A stretch of DNA of 64,000 nt from Bacillus sp. AFS055030. Lineage in GTDB: Bacteria > Bacillota > Bacilli > Bacillales > Bacillaceae_G. Made by a program: the position numbers and the translations under genes. The DNA is taken from positions 1 through 64,000 of the forward strand of contig NZ_NUGT01000019.1 in the NCBI RefSeq assembly GCF_002574545.1. The letters are read 5' to 3'. Position 1 is the stretch's first letter, and the number at the start of each line of letters is the position of its first letter. Of this stretch, positions 16,619 to 25,999 are shown one piece after another. Under the pieces are notes generated by a model that was given only the letters and a program-made list of their open reading frames with translations, had not been told where the DNA came from and did no database searches.

Positions 16619-17858
16619 ACTTAGAAGTTGCCTTTTGTTCATATAATTTGATCACTTCAATCATAACATTTGTTGCTTTAATCATATTGTCGATAGAGAT
16701 GTATTCAAATTTACCATGGTAGTTTTCTCCACCTGTAAAAATATTTGGAGTAGGCAGTCCCATATATGAAAGCTGTGAACCATCTGTACCACCACGAATT
16801 GGTTCTACAATTGGTGTGATTTCTAGGTTTGTCATTGCCTCGTGAGCAATGTCAACAACCTCTTTAACAGGTAAGATTTTCTCACCCATATTATAATACT
16901 GATCTTTTAACTCTAACGTTATACTGTTTTCACCATGTGTTTCTTTTAATTGATTTACAATATTCGACAAGGTCTCTTTTCGATTTGCAAATTTAGTTTT
17001 ATCATGATCTCTTATAATGTAGTGCATTTTTGTTAGCTCTACATCACCTTCAATTGATACTAAATGATAAAAGCCTTCGTAGCCTTCAGTTGATTCTGGA
17101 GCCTCTTCAACAGGTAATAAATTATTTATTTCCATGGCAATTTTCATAGAATTTATCATTTTACCTTTAGCTGTACCAGGGTGCACATTTTTACCTTTTA
17201 CTGTAATCATTGCACCTGCAGCATTAAAGCTCTCGTATTGAAGCTCTCCTAGTGGACCACCGTCCATTGTGTAAGCATATTTAGCATCAAAGGCTTTTAC
17301 ATCAAATTTATGTGGGCCTCTACCAATCTCTTCATCTGGTGTGAATGCGATTCTTATTTTACCGTGTTTGATTTCTGGATGTTGAACTAAATACTCCATG
17401 GCAGTCATAATTTCAGCGATTCCAGCCTTATTATCTGCACCAAGTAATGTTGTCCCATCAGTAGTCATTAATGTGTGACCAATATATTTACTTAACTCTG
17501 GTGAATGACTTGGAGATAATACAACATTTAAACGCTCATTTAACACGATGTCACCTCCATCATAGTTTTCAACCAGTTGAGGGTTAACATTTTTTCCTGT
17601 AAAGTCTGTCGCCGTGTCTAAATGTGCTAAAAATCCAATTGTCGGAATTTCTTTGTCGGAATTTGCCGGAAGTGTAGCCATTACATAACCATTGTCATCC
17701 ATTGTTACGTCAACTAATCCGATTTTGTTTAGTTCTTCCACTAACATGCGACCTAAAGTTAATTGGCCAGGTGTAGAAGGGCATGTTTCACTACTTGCGT
17801 TTGATTGTGTATCAACTTTTGCATAACTAATTAAACGATTAATTAACTCATTTTTCAT
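16617..17858 (-). CDS. pepT: Peptidase T (tripeptidase)
   Basis: Cytosolic di-zinc aminopeptidase removing N-terminal residues from tripeptides; M20B family, 413 residues. Metal ligands are visible in [12 protein letters not shown] (His, catalytic Asp), [12 protein letters not shown] (bridging Asp), TPDEEIGRG (catalytic Glu then Glu) and [15 protein letters not shown] (C-terminal His). The dimerisation lid holds [12 protein letters not shown] partial cre-like sequence (TGAAAGCGCATTAC) lies upstream near 17900, but it is imperfect. Monocistronic. Confidence 0.95.
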   Translation of the reverse strand: MKNELINRLISYAKVDTQSNASSETCPSTPGQLTLGRMLVEELNKIGLVDVTMDDNGYVMATLPANSDKEIPTIGFLAHLDTATDFTGKNVNPQLVENYDGGDIVLNERLNVVLSPSHSPELSKYIGHTLMTTDGTTLLGADNKAGIAEIMTAMEYLVQHPEIKHGKIRIAFTPDEEIGRGPHKFDVKAFDAKYAYTMDGGPLGELQYESFNAAGAMITVKGKNVHPGTAKGKMINSMKIAMEINNLLPVEEAPESTEGYEGFYHLVSIEGDVELTKMHYIIRDHDKTKFANRKETLSNIVNQLKETHGENSITLELKDQYYNMGEKILPVKEVVDIAHEAMTNLEITPIVEPIRGGTDGSQLSYMGLPTPNIFTGGENYHGKFEYISIDNMIKATNVMIEVIKLYEQKATSK

Positions 17859-17976
17859 ATGAAAATCTCCTTTTTTTACATTTCATAATTTTTATGTAAT
17901 GCGCTTTCATTCTTTGTTATAAGTGAAAAGAGGCTACATATATATTGTAGTTCTTTCTTTATTTGAAAGTAAAATA

Positions 17977-18612
17977 TTACGCAACTCTCTTTCTATTTAA
18001 AATGCTTTTTGCGATGAAAAACTGAGCAGAGTAGTAAGTGATCATGATCAATTCATGACTATGTTTAACAGTTTCTACAAATAGATCCCATGATAAGATA
18101 GAATCTGAAATAATAAATAATAAGCTTCCTAAAATAGCCCATTTGTTTCCAGTCATTATGGCTGTAAATACCATCAAAGAAATGGCTACTGAATAGGCGA
18201 TTACCGGTATAACTAGATTTTCCTGTCCACTTTCGTTTAAAGATTTTACTAAATTAGAGCATAGAAAAATCGCATAAACTGCAATTGGAATGATCGCTAG
18301 TAGGCGATAAATTGAAAAGTTCCATCTTGATATAAAACCGGCAGCATAAAACAAATGACCAATTAGAAAAGCACTTAAACCGACTACAAACCATATCAAT
18401 GTTCCGTCACCAACCATACAAAACATAAGACCAAAAAGGATAAGAACACGATATTTAGTTGACTGATAAGGTGTTTGTAAAAAGGCAAAACTGATCAACA
18501 ACACCATTGGAATAATCTTAAATAGTATTTTTATGCTTACAGGCTCTGAGGGAATAAAAAAGATATAGAGAATACCAAAAAACAAAATAAGGATAGGTAA
18601 ATATCTCTTCAA
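17977..18612 (-). CDS. Lysoplasmalogenase, YhhN family
   Basis: 211 residues, nearly all hydrophobic, with about eight membrane helices. The family motifs are present: MFCMVGDGTLIW around residue 65 and LLFIISDSILSW around 165, two symmetric Asp-containing segments thought to form the active site. The family, known from TMEM86 and Legionella YhhN, hydrolyses the vinyl-ether bond of lysoplasmalogens. Plasmalogens are not expected in aerobic bacilli, so the natural substrate here is uncertain. Single gene. Confidence 0.8.
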   Translation of the reverse strand: MKRYLPILILFFGILYIFFIPSEPVSIKILFKIIPMVLLISFAFLQTPYQSTKYRVLILFGLMFCMVGDGTLIWFVVGLSAFLIGHLFYAAGFISRWNFSIYRLLAIIPIAVYAIFLCSNLVKSLNESGQENLVIPVIAYSVAISLMVFTAIMTGNKWAILGSLLFIISDSILSWDLFVETVKHSHELIMITYYSAQFFIAKSILNRKRVA

Positions 18613-18712
18613 AATAAAATTACCCCTTTCTAACGATTTCCTTTTTACTAAATATTATCAGTGAAATATGAAAAGAATGCTATTACAAATAAAGATAGTA
18701 GTCTATTAAACT

Positions 18713-18742
18713 AAAAAAAAGCAAACCATAAAAGGTTTGCTA
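18713..18742 (-). terminator. Terminator of the L,D-transpeptidase gene
   Basis: GCAAACC (18721-18727) pairs with GGTTTGC (18734-18740) and the minus strand continues into eight Ts. The stem overlaps the stop codon of the gene it ends. Confidence 0.88.
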
Positions 18743-20326
18743 TTGGGCGATGGACATACCATATGAGTGGGCAATTTGCCCATTTGAATTAGAAGACTTT
18801 GCAATAATAACTGTCGCTCCAACATTTATTTGATCGAATAACCATTGGATTTCACTGTTATGCATTCGGATACAACCTGAACTAACCGATTTTCCGATTG
18901 AGCTTTCGTTCGCATTTCCGTGTATTCCATATGAGCTTCCAGGCGAGCTACCGGCACTTAAACCCATCCATCTTTTACCGAGTGGATTATTTGGAGCACC
19001 ACCAGGAATATTTCCTTTATACCAAGGTCTATTTTTAATCTTATTTAAGACTTTATACTTACCAGTAGGTGTAGGAGTAGAAGCTTTTCCTGTTGCTACA
19101 TTAAATGTTTTTACTAGTTTTCCTTTATTGTAATAAGAAAGTTTATTTGTTTTTGTATTAACAATAATTAATTGCCCATTTGAAAGGGGCTTGGAGCTCT
19201 TTGCCTCGGTAAATGAAAACTTACTTTGATTTCCGGCGGCGTCAATTGATTGTACTTTTATAGGCGTAAATGCTTTTAACTTTGTAACCTTAAAAGAATA
19301 GCTACCATTCTTTAATGCAGACGTTTTAGCAGTATATTTCCCGTTTAGATACAGTTTGACGGAAGCGTTTGGTTCTGTTTTTCCACTAATAATCGTAGCA
19401 TTTTCTTTAACTGTTTGGATTGTAGGAGCAGAAGGTGCAGTACGATCTAATACACGAATGGAAACAGGTTTACTTTGATTCTTACTTTTATCAACTGCAA
19501 CAACTTGAAGAACTGTGTTTGCCTTTTGCTTCGCCATTTTAATCGTAAACTTTCCTGCCGTGTTAACTTTCCCTTTTGCTAATACTTTCTTGTTTAAGTA
19601 AATAAGAACATCAGCGTTTGGCTCTGATTTACCTGATATACTTTGAGATTGATCTGAAATTGAAGGTATTGAAGTGATAGTAGGTGCGATTACATCTGAA
19701 ACATATGATGTAGCGATTTTACTTTTTAATCCAATTGAAACACCAACTGCATTTATTTTAGTAAATTCTTTTAGAGGTTTAGTATTGAATTGAAAATTTC
19801 CTTTTGTATCCGTTTGTACAGTACTTACCAGCTTATTGTTGATAAGAATTTGGACACTGCTTTTTTCCAAAAATGATCCTGTCACGGAAGTCGATTTATT
19901 CGTAATTTGATTGATTTTCGGAGTAGGTAAATCTTTTATTATAAAATTAATATTTTGGTCTGAAACAGCTATCGTTTGATCATCCAGTGAAATTGAACTT
20001 AATTGATAAGTCCCTTTTGTAAAAGAAGCTGCAACCCCAATTTTTCCAGAATAGTAAAGTTCAGAAGACGAAGAATTTTTCAGTAAAACTTCCGTCAAAT
20101 TAGTCCCGTTTTTAAATGTGAGAGTTACATTGTTGAAATGTTCTTTAGTCGTTAATCCAACTTCAATCGATTGTCCAAAAGTGGCTTCAGTAGTGTTTAA
20201 ATTTAGATTATCTATATAGTTCGATAACTCTCCATCACTAAAACCTTGAGAAAAAGAAGTTGCGTTAGCAGTGGGTAAAAGGAACAAAAATACCCCCAAA
20301 AGCACAGATACAATCTTATTAATCAT
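18740..20326 (-). CDS. Secreted L,D-transpeptidase with Ig-like repeats
   Basis: 528 residues. An N-terminal signal peptide (about 1-22, cleavage near ANA) is followed by a variable domain. Three bacterial Ig-like repeats follow (about 135-375; each opens with an ISGKSEPNADV or ISGKTEPNASV type motif and ends in a DKSKNQSKP or DAAGNQSKF turn). A C-terminal YkuD domain (about 385-510) carries the catalytic GIHGNANESSIGKSVSSGCIR segment, read in two parts: GIHG and SSGCIRMHN with nucleophile Cys. It should cross-link or anchor proteins to peptidoglycan outside the membrane, with the Ig repeats as a stalk. Confidence 0.92.
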   Translation of the reverse strand: MINKIVSVLLGVFLFLLPTANATSFSQGFSDGELSNYIDNLNLNTTEATFGQSIEVGLTTKEHFNNVTLTFKNGTNLTEVLLKNSSSSELYYSGKIGVAASFTKGTYQLSSISLDDQTIAVSDQNINFIIKDLPTPKINQITNKSTSVTGSFLEKSSVQILINNKLVSTVQTDTKGNFQFNTKPLKEFTKINAVGVSIGLKSKIATSYVSDVIAPTITSIPSISDQSQSISGKSEPNADVLIYLNKKVLAKGKVNTAGKFTIKMAKQKANTVLQVVAVDKSKNQSKPVSIRVLDRTAPSAPTIQTVKENATIISGKTEPNASVKLYLNGKYTAKTSALKNGSYSFKVTKLKAFTPIKVQSIDAAGNQSKFSFTEAKSSKPLSNGQLIIVNTKTNKLSYYNKGKLVKTFNVATGKASTPTPTGKYKVLNKIKNRPWYKGNIPGGAPNNPLGKRWMGLSAGSSPGSSYGIHGNANESSIGKSVSSGCIRMHNSEIQWLFDQINVGATVIIAKSSNSNGQIAHSYGMSIAQ

Positions 20327-20466
20327 TGTCTCTCTCCTTATATATGGAATTAATTACTAAATTTGCCATATAGAGAGTAAATCCCTTTGTTTTCTTAGTA
20401 AAATAAAACGTCAATTTTCAGCAAAAAAAGAAAAATTAGAGAGAAATTTGTTATCCCAGATACTTT

Positions 20467-20718
20467 TTAGTAATGCTCTTTTCTAAGAGAAACGATCGAA
20501 ACTACTATTATTGCAATTATTGAGGATAAAAATAGAGAAAAGCCAATTGTACTTAATCCAAGCCCATGCCATCTTCCTACGACTACCCCAAAAATTATTA
20601 CAGCAATACCTAATATGGAAATAACTAGTGGAAAGACATACTGTAATGGTGACTTTTTTCTATTCAAAAATAAAGAAATAGAAATTAGAACACTAGTTGT
20701 TACAAAGAGAAAAGCCAT
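20467..20718 (-). CDS. Small YesK-like membrane protein
   Basis: 83 residues with three hydrophobic segments. The centre, VVVGRWHGLGLSTIGFSLFLSS, resembles the GxW-x-Gxx-GxS signature of YesK-like proteins; the first 18 residues of that stretch carry the key Gly, Trp and Ser. Function of the family is unknown. The SD before the ATG is weak. It lies divergently from a 45-codon gene. Confidence 0.55.
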   Translation of the reverse strand: MAFLFVTTSVLISISLFLNRKKSPLQYVFPLVISILGIAVIIFGVVVGRWHGLGLSTIGFSLFLSSIIAIIVVSIVSLRKEHY

Positions 20719-20786
20719 TTATTGAGCGTCTTTCATTTCCTCTAACTTTAGTATATAGAATAATGATTACAGCGGAGGCGTTAAAA

Positions 20787-20924
20787 ATGAACAATTTTAG
20801 TGAAAATGAACTTAAATATTGTCTTGATTTAAGAAGAAAGTTATTTGAAGTTAGTAAATCACTGGTAAACTGCGATTTAGAGGAAAGAAAGTTATATGAG
20901 AAACTTTATATTTTACTAAATTGA
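20787..20924 (+). CDS. Small hypothetical protein (45 aa)
   Basis: A longer open frame starts upstream at 20697, but GGAGGCG lies 6 nt before the ATG at 20787, giving a 45-residue, charged, probably helical protein (NNFSENELKYCLDLRRK then a Leu/Glu-rich helix). The spacing of Leu and charged residues would suit a two-helix hairpin, like the Spo0E-type aspartyl phosphatase family, but I do not see the SxxxD signature clearly. No function is assigned. Confidence 0.5.
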   Translation: MNNFSENELKYCLDLRRKLFEVSKSLVNCDLEERKLYEKLYILLN

Positions 20925-21042
20925 AAGCACTAGTGTGTTACCATACCTGGATAAAAGTAATACAATTAGATTTTGAATTTAGATTAGTAGAAGTGTTAAA
21001 GTTAGTTAATAAGAATATTGAATTTAAACTAAGGAGTAGTCT

Positions 21043-23223
21043 ATGAGTAAAACAGTAGTATTAGCAGAAAAGCCTTCTGTTGCTAGAGATATAGCTAAAG
21101 TGCTAGGGTGCAGTCAAAAAGGTAACGGATTTTTAGAAGGTAAAAAGTATATTGTGACCTGGGCATTAGGGCATCTTGTGACTTTAGCTGATCCAGAGGG
21201 ATATGATCATAAATATAAGTCATGGAATTTAGAAGATTTACCAATGATTCCAGATAAATTAAAGCTTGTTGTTATTAAAAAGACAGGCAAGCAGTTTCAA
21301 GCCGTGAAATCTCAATTATTAAGAAAAGATGTTTCCGATATTGTTATTGCAACGGATGCAGGGCGTGAAGGTGAGCTTGTTGCAAGATGGATTCTTCAAA
21401 TGGCAAAGGTTAATAAACCGATTAAAAGGCTATGGATTTCTTCTGCAACAGATCAGGCAGTAAAAAAAGGCTTTGAAAATTTACGTAGTGGTAAGGAATA
21501 TGAAAATTTATATCTTTCTGCTGTAGCAAGAGCTGAAGCAGATTGGATCGTAGGGATTAATGCAACAAGAGCACTTACTTGTAAGCATAATGCTCAACTA
21601 TCTTGTGGTAGGGTTCAAACTCCGACACTTTCGATGATTTTAGAGCGTGAAAAAGAAATAAAAGAATTTAAGCAACAAACTTATTACGGGTTACAAGTAT
21701 TAGCAAATAATGTAATCTTTACGTGGCAAAATCGTAAGTCAAATGACCAGAAAATTAAAACATCCGATGAATTACAAAAGATTATTGGAGCGATAAAGGG
21801 AAAACAGCTAAAGATAAAGGAAGTATCAACTGCTGAAAAAAAATCCTTTGCTCCGCAGCTTTATGATTTAACTGAGCTTCAAAGAGAGGCGAATAAAAGA
21901 TTTAACTTTTCACCTAAAGAAACCTTATCGATTATGCAAAAGCTATATGAGCATCATAAAGTCGTTACGTATCCACGAACTGATTCTAGATACCTATCAT
22001 CGGACTTAGTAGATACATTAAAAGAACGATTATCAGCATGTAACATAAAACCGTATGGAAAAATCATTATGAAGTTAACGAATCAACCGATTAAAGTAAA
22101 TAAGTCATTCGTTGATGACAAAAAGGTTTCTGATCATCATGCGATTATACCGACAGAGCAGGCACCTATCATCAGTGAGCTTTCTTCAAAAGAATTTAAA
22201 ATATATGATTTAATCGTAAGAAGATTTTTAGCAGTCTTACTACCTCCTTACGTATATGAACAAGAAAAAGTTATCGCAGAAATTGAGAATGAGTTATTTG
22301 TTGCGAAAGGTAAAAGGGTTATATCATTGGGGTGGAAAGAAGTCTTTAAAGATGAAGATGATCTTGAGAGTACAGAAGATCAACGTTTACCAATGATTAA
22401 AGAGAATGAGCGTATTGAAGTAGTTAAAGTTATTGAAACTAAAGGGTATACGAAACCACCAGCGTACTTTAATGAAGCCACACTTTTAAGTGCAATGGAA
22501 AACCCAGTTCATTTTATGTCTGGTAATAGTAATGATCTAAAGAAGACGATAGGCGAAACAGGTGGATTGGGAACAGTTGCAACAAGAGCGGATATTATTG
22601 AAAAACTTTTTAGTAGCTTTTTAATTGAAAAAAAGGGAAAAGATATTTTCATCACAAATAAAGGAAAGCAATTGTTAAATCTTGTTCCAGAAGCTTTGAA
22701 GTCGCCAGCCCTAACGGCCGAGTGGGAGCAGAAGCTTCAGGCAATCTCCAAAGGTAAATTAGCTAAATCTAAATTTATGAGTGAAATGATTAAATTTTCT
22801 TCAGATGCTGTGAAAGAAATAAAACAAACTGAGCAAAAATTTAAGCACGATAATATGACTAGCACTAAATGTCCCGACTGCGGAAAGCTTATGTTAGAAG
22901 TGAACGGTAAACGCGGAAAAATGTTAGTTTGCCAGGATAGGGAATGTGGTCATCGTAAAACAATTTCACAGTCTACGAACGCGAGATGCCCTAATTGTTT
23001 CAAACGTTTAGAGCTAAGAGGTGAAGGGGAAGGTCAAATTTTTGTATGTGCATGTGGACATAGAGAAAAACTTTCTACTTTTAAAGATCGACGTTCAAAA
23101 GAAAAAAATAGTAAAGTTTCAAAACGAGATGTTCAAAAATATTTAAAGCAACAGAACAAACAAGATGATGAACCATTTAATAATCCATTTGCAGAAGCTT
23201 TAGCAAAGCTGAAAAAACAATAA
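21043..23223 (+). CDS. topB: DNA topoisomerase III
   Basis: Type IA topoisomerase that decatenates and resolves single-strand junctions. 726 residues. The TOPRIM domain is at the start (VVLAEKPSVARDIAKVLG, then ATDAGREGELVARW with the acidic DxD-type residues). The active Tyr is in VTYPRTDSRYL (around 311), and GGLGTVATRADIIEKL is in the core. The C terminus carries a topoisomerase zinc-ribbon pair (CPDCGKLMLE...CQDRECGHR and CPNCFKRLEL...CACGHRE), then a basic tail. ATG with AAGGAG 7 nt upstream. Confidence 0.95.
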   Translation: MSKTVVLAEKPSVARDIAKVLGCSQKGNGFLEGKKYIVTWALGHLVTLADPEGYDHKYKSWNLEDLPMIPDKLKLVVIKKTGKQFQAVKSQLLRKDVSDIVIATDAGREGELVARWILQMAKVNKPIKRLWISSATDQAVKKGFENLRSGKEYENLYLSAVARAEADWIVGINATRALTCKHNAQLSCGRVQTPTLSMILEREKEIKEFKQQTYYGLQVLANNVIFTWQNRKSNDQKIKTSDELQKIIGAIKGKQLKIKEVSTAEKKSFAPQLYDLTELQREANKRFNFSPKETLSIMQKLYEHHKVVTYPRTDSRYLSSDLVDTLKERLSACNIKPYGKIIMKLTNQPIKVNKSFVDDKKVSDHHAIIPTEQAPIISELSSKEFKIYDLIVRRFLAVLLPPYVYEQEKVIAEIENELFVAKGKRVISLGWKEVFKDEDDLESTEDQRLPMIKENERIEVVKVIETKGYTKPPAYFNEATLLSAMENPVHFMSGNSNDLKKTIGETGGLGTVATRADIIEKLFSSFLIEKKGKDIFITNKGKQLLNLVPEALKSPALTAEWEQKLQAISKGKLAKSKFMSEMIKFSSDAVKEIKQTEQKFKHDNMTSTKCPDCGKLMLEVNGKRGKMLVCQDRECGHRKTISQSTNARCPNCFKRLELRGEGEGQIFVCACGHREKLSTFKDRRSKEKNSKVSKRDVQKYLKQQNKQDDEPFNNPFAEALAKLKKQ

Positions 23224-23242
23224 TGTAAAGGTCCCTGCAATT

Positions 23243-23283
23243 AGAACCAGTCATATGAAATTACTCTATGACTGGTTTTTTTC
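23243..23283 (+). terminator. Terminator of topB, overlapping the next gene's 3' end
   Basis: AACCAGTCATA and TATGACTGGTT form an 11-bp stem with an 11-nt loop, followed by seven Ts. The hairpin covers the final codons of the convergent dehydrogenase gene. Confidence 0.85.
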
Positions 23284-23758
23284 GTTCAACAGCATATTCA
23301 TCCACGACTTCACTATAATGATCGTCAAAATAATTATCTAGTTCCTTTTTTATTTTTTTTGATAAGACTGGACTTTTACCTGAAGTTGAGACTGATACAA
23401 TCAGATCTCCTCTACGAACCACAGCAGGTGTATGGAAATCACTATTATTTTGATCACTTACATCATTAAACCATTGGAAGTCTGATGTACTGTCTTTAAC
23501 GAATTTATTTATATTTTTATCGTCAGTAGCTGCTATCACAATATGAGCTCCAGTTAGATCAGTTTTTTCAAAATACTTATTAATCCATTTGATTGTAGGA
23601 AACTGTTTGAATTCATCACAAAGTTGAGGGCTAATAATTGTAATTGTAGCACCACTTTTTATAAATGCTTTTGCTTTTCGAAAAGCGATTTTTCCTCCAC
23701 CGACGATTGTGATCTTTTTGTTTTGAAGTGAGAAAACTAATGGAACCATTTCAGTCAA
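23261..23758 (-). CDS. Precorrin-2 dehydrogenase-type NAD-binding protein (SirC/YlnF-like)
   Basis: 165 residues. N-terminal Rossmann fold with ITIVGGGKIAFRKAKAF (residues 16-32), then VIAATDDKNIN and the family's DFHTPAVVRRGDLIVSVSTSGKSPVLS segment. In siroheme synthesis this enzyme oxidises precorrin-2 to sirohydrochlorin with NAD. No methyltransferase or chelatase partner (SirA, SirB) is adjacent, so it is an orphan here. It is shorter at the C terminus than YlnF-type fusions that also chelate, consistent with dehydrogenase only. Confidence 0.82.
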   Translation of the reverse strand: MTEMVPLVFSLQNKKITIVGGGKIAFRKAKAFIKSGATITIISPQLCDEFKQFPTIKWINKYFEKTDLTGAHIVIAATDDKNINKFVKDSTSDFQWFNDVSDQNNSDFHTPAVVRRGDLIVSVSTSGKSPVLSKKIKKELDNYFDDHYSEVVDEYAVERKKPVIE

Positions 23759-24029
23759 CTTAAATCGCTCCTATCTTTTAATGATGAACATCTTGTTATA
23801 CATCATTATTTTAACATATGTATTTCCAACTTTTAGAACTACTACTAAATGATTCATGAGCGGTTTTTATGTCTTTTATTGTAAAAATAAGACAGTTTGG
23901 TTAATAATTCAATAAAAGTTCAACTTTTCTTTAGCATAAAAGTGATTTTTCTGTTAGGATAATTAGTATTATTTTTTCTGAAAAGATAATGATAAGACTG
24001 GAATCTAAATTAAAGAAAAGGTGAGTATT

Positions 24030-24566
24030 ATGTTTAACAAATTAAAAAAAATGTTCGGTTTAGAGGAAGAACAACAACAAGGTTCTGCAGCTGTAACTAA
24101 AGCAGCAAAGGATGTTGTTATTAAAGCGCCATTAACTGGAGAAATACATCCACTATCTGAAGTACCAGATCCTGTATTTGCAGAAAAAATGATGGGTGAT
24201 GGATTTGCAATTACACCATCAGAAGGTGTTGTTGTATCTCCTTTTGATGGAGAAATCGTACAAGTTTTCCATACAAAACACGCTATTGGAATTCGTTCAA
24301 ATGAGGGTGTTGAAATCTTAATTCACGTTGGACTAGAAACAGTTAAACTAAATGGTGAAGGTTTCGATGCTCATATAACAGAAGGACAAAAAGTTAATGC
24401 AGGAGATCATTTATTAACATTCAATATCGACTATATTAAAGAAAATGCAAAAAGCACAATTACTCCAGTTATTTTTACAAATGGAGATGCGCTTGAAAAT
24501 ATTAAAGTTACAGCAACTGGCTCAATTCAAAAAGGTTCAGATGCAGCTGTTGCTACATTAAAATAA
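24030..24566 (+). CDS. Free-standing glucose-type PTS EIIA
   Basis: 178 residues, like YpqE or Crr. The phosphorylated His is H99 in EILIHVGLETVKLNG; the partner His is H84 in KHAIG. The core begins at IKAPLTGEIHPLSEVPDPVF. Cytosolic donor of phosphate from HPr to EIIB domains lacking their own EIIA, such as TreP in this window. The frame opens with GTG at 24021, but AAAGGTGAG lies 4-5 nt before the ATG at 24030, which gives the usual start. Single gene. Confidence 0.92.
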   Translation: MFNKLKKMFGLEEEQQQGSAAVTKAAKDVVIKAPLTGEIHPLSEVPDPVFAEKMMGDGFAITPSEGVVVSPFDGEIVQVFHTKHAIGIRSNEGVEILIHVGLETVKLNGEGFDAHITEGQKVNAGDHLLTFNIDYIKENAKSTITPVIFTNGDALENIKVTATGSIQKGSDAAVATLK

Positions 24567-24594
24567 AAAAAATAGCCCTTGGGCTATTTTTTTT
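24565..24594. terminator. Bidirectional terminator between EIIA and acyltransferase
   Basis: A12-type stem AAAAAATAGCCC / GGGCTATTTTTT with a 2-nt apex (TT), so the inner pairs must open, with T-runs on both strands. Confidence 0.88.
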
Positions 24595-25642
24595 ATGCAG
24601 TTCTTGCGTTTAAATGTTGTTTTCGTTTTACATTTAAACCAATGAACAATGGTTTTATAGTAGGTTGTGTTTCAATAATAAATTTCTTCGCAATCATAGG
24701 CACAGCTAAACCAATCATTGTGTACAATAACGGCCCATAATCGAAAAACTGTGAAAAGACAGCATTTGCAAAAATATGAATATACATTATTGTTAATGAT
24801 TCTTTCCCAAATATAGTGTAAGGCTGGATAAATTGTAATCTTGCTAGCTTTTGACATAAATAAAGCACGGCAATCGTCATCGTTATTGGAATTAAAGCAT
24901 CCAAAAATAAATGGTTATATCTTAAATATTTAAGACTTAAATGGTAGTCTAATTTATTCAATTCATATAAGGTCATATAAACAATACTAAGCGTAATACA
25001 TGATATTCCAAGGAAATTATGAATTGACGCGATCAATTTTTTCGTAAAGAATCCTAACCCTAAAAAGAAAATTGCTAGTAAAGCAACATCCACATTCCAA
25101 GGAATGGAAATTTGATTAAAGGTATTTTTACCGATTTGTGGAATTAATTTAATTGTTTCAAAATGTGCACCTAAATAGCAAGTAATGACGATTAATAAGC
25201 GGGTACTAGTCTTTTTAAAGTATAAACAGATTAACGCAAATAATATTTGTGTAATAAATAAACATGTCACATACCAAAATACACCATGGACCCCTGTAAT
25301 AAACCTTCCACCAATTAACAATGAGAGGACTTCTTTTGATAAATTTGACTGGTTAATCGTACCGTCTATTACCTCAATTGTTATGTTATATAAACTAAAT
25401 AAAATCAGATACGTACAGTAGGGTACAAGCAATCTATATGTTAGTTTTTTTATATAAAATTTGAGTTCATTAATTGAATTCACGGGTTTAAATAAATAGC
25501 CACTAATAATAAAAAATAGAGGCATGTGAAACCAGTAAATAAATGTAATAGAATTCGGACCTTCTGTAGAATGACCATAAACAACCAAAAAGATGCCGAT
25601 CATTTTGGCAACATCCAACCATTTTTCACGTTCTATTTTCAT
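24593..25642 (-). CDS. Membrane acyltransferase family 3 (OatA/WcaF-like)
   Basis: 349 residues, about ten membrane helices. The start REKWLDVAKMIGIFLVVYGHS gives the family His, and FHMPLFFIISGYLFKP is the diagnostic second motif. Such proteins move acetyl or other acyl groups across the membrane onto sugars of peptidoglycan or exopolysaccharide. No partner SGNH domain is fused or adjacent. The fucose-4-O-acetylase-like variant is closest by look. AAGGTGAT precedes the ATG. Confidence 0.85.
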   Translation of the reverse strand: MKIEREKWLDVAKMIGIFLVVYGHSTEGPNSITFIYWFHMPLFFIISGYLFKPVNSINELKFYIKKLTYRLLVPYCTYLILFSLYNITIEVIDGTINQSNLSKEVLSLLIGGRFITGVHGVFWYVTCLFITQILFALICLYFKKTSTRLLIVITCYLGAHFETIKLIPQIGKNTFNQISIPWNVDVALLAIFFLGLGFFTKKLIASIHNFLGISCITLSIVYMTLYELNKLDYHLSLKYLRYNHLFLDALIPITMTIAVLYLCQKLARLQFIQPYTIFGKESLTIMYIHIFANAVFSQFFDYGPLLYTMIGLAVPMIAKKFIIETQPTIKPLFIGLNVKRKQHLNARTA

Positions 25643-25999
25643 TTTATCACCTTGTTTTTATGGCTCGCTTAAAGTAAACAACTTCAAATCAGAGCCAATT
25701 TTTTTAAATAATGTCCAACATATTGTAACTTATGAGTATTACAAAGTGACAACATGGGCGTTACAATCAAGTTATAAAATGTGAATGATTATTTCATAAA
25801 AAATGCAAATAGTTTTGGCTATTTTGCATATCATGGGATGACACAAATTGGTAAAAAATGTAAATTTAATTAAAAATTATTAATAATCAGCCTTTTCGAC
25901 AAATATATTGTGTTTTGCATTATATACTTAGCAGGCTGAATTATAAAAGATGTACGCTTTTTAACTAATCATTCAAGTAGTCGAGGTGAAGGAAAAACA
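25643..25999. other. 357-bp gap upstream of the ABC exporter
   Basis: Contains no gene. An imperfect inverted repeat ATGCAAATAG / CTATTTTGCAT (25803-25829, one extra T) may be an operator for the divergent genes. No clear promoter was picked with confidence; TATACT near 25924 lacks a good -35 at 16-18 bp. Confidence 0.45.

Noticed and set aside
17895-17912. cre-like sequence upstream of pepT
   Set aside because: TGAAAGCGCATTAC fits only the left half of the cre; two right-half bases disagree, so it was not listed as a site.
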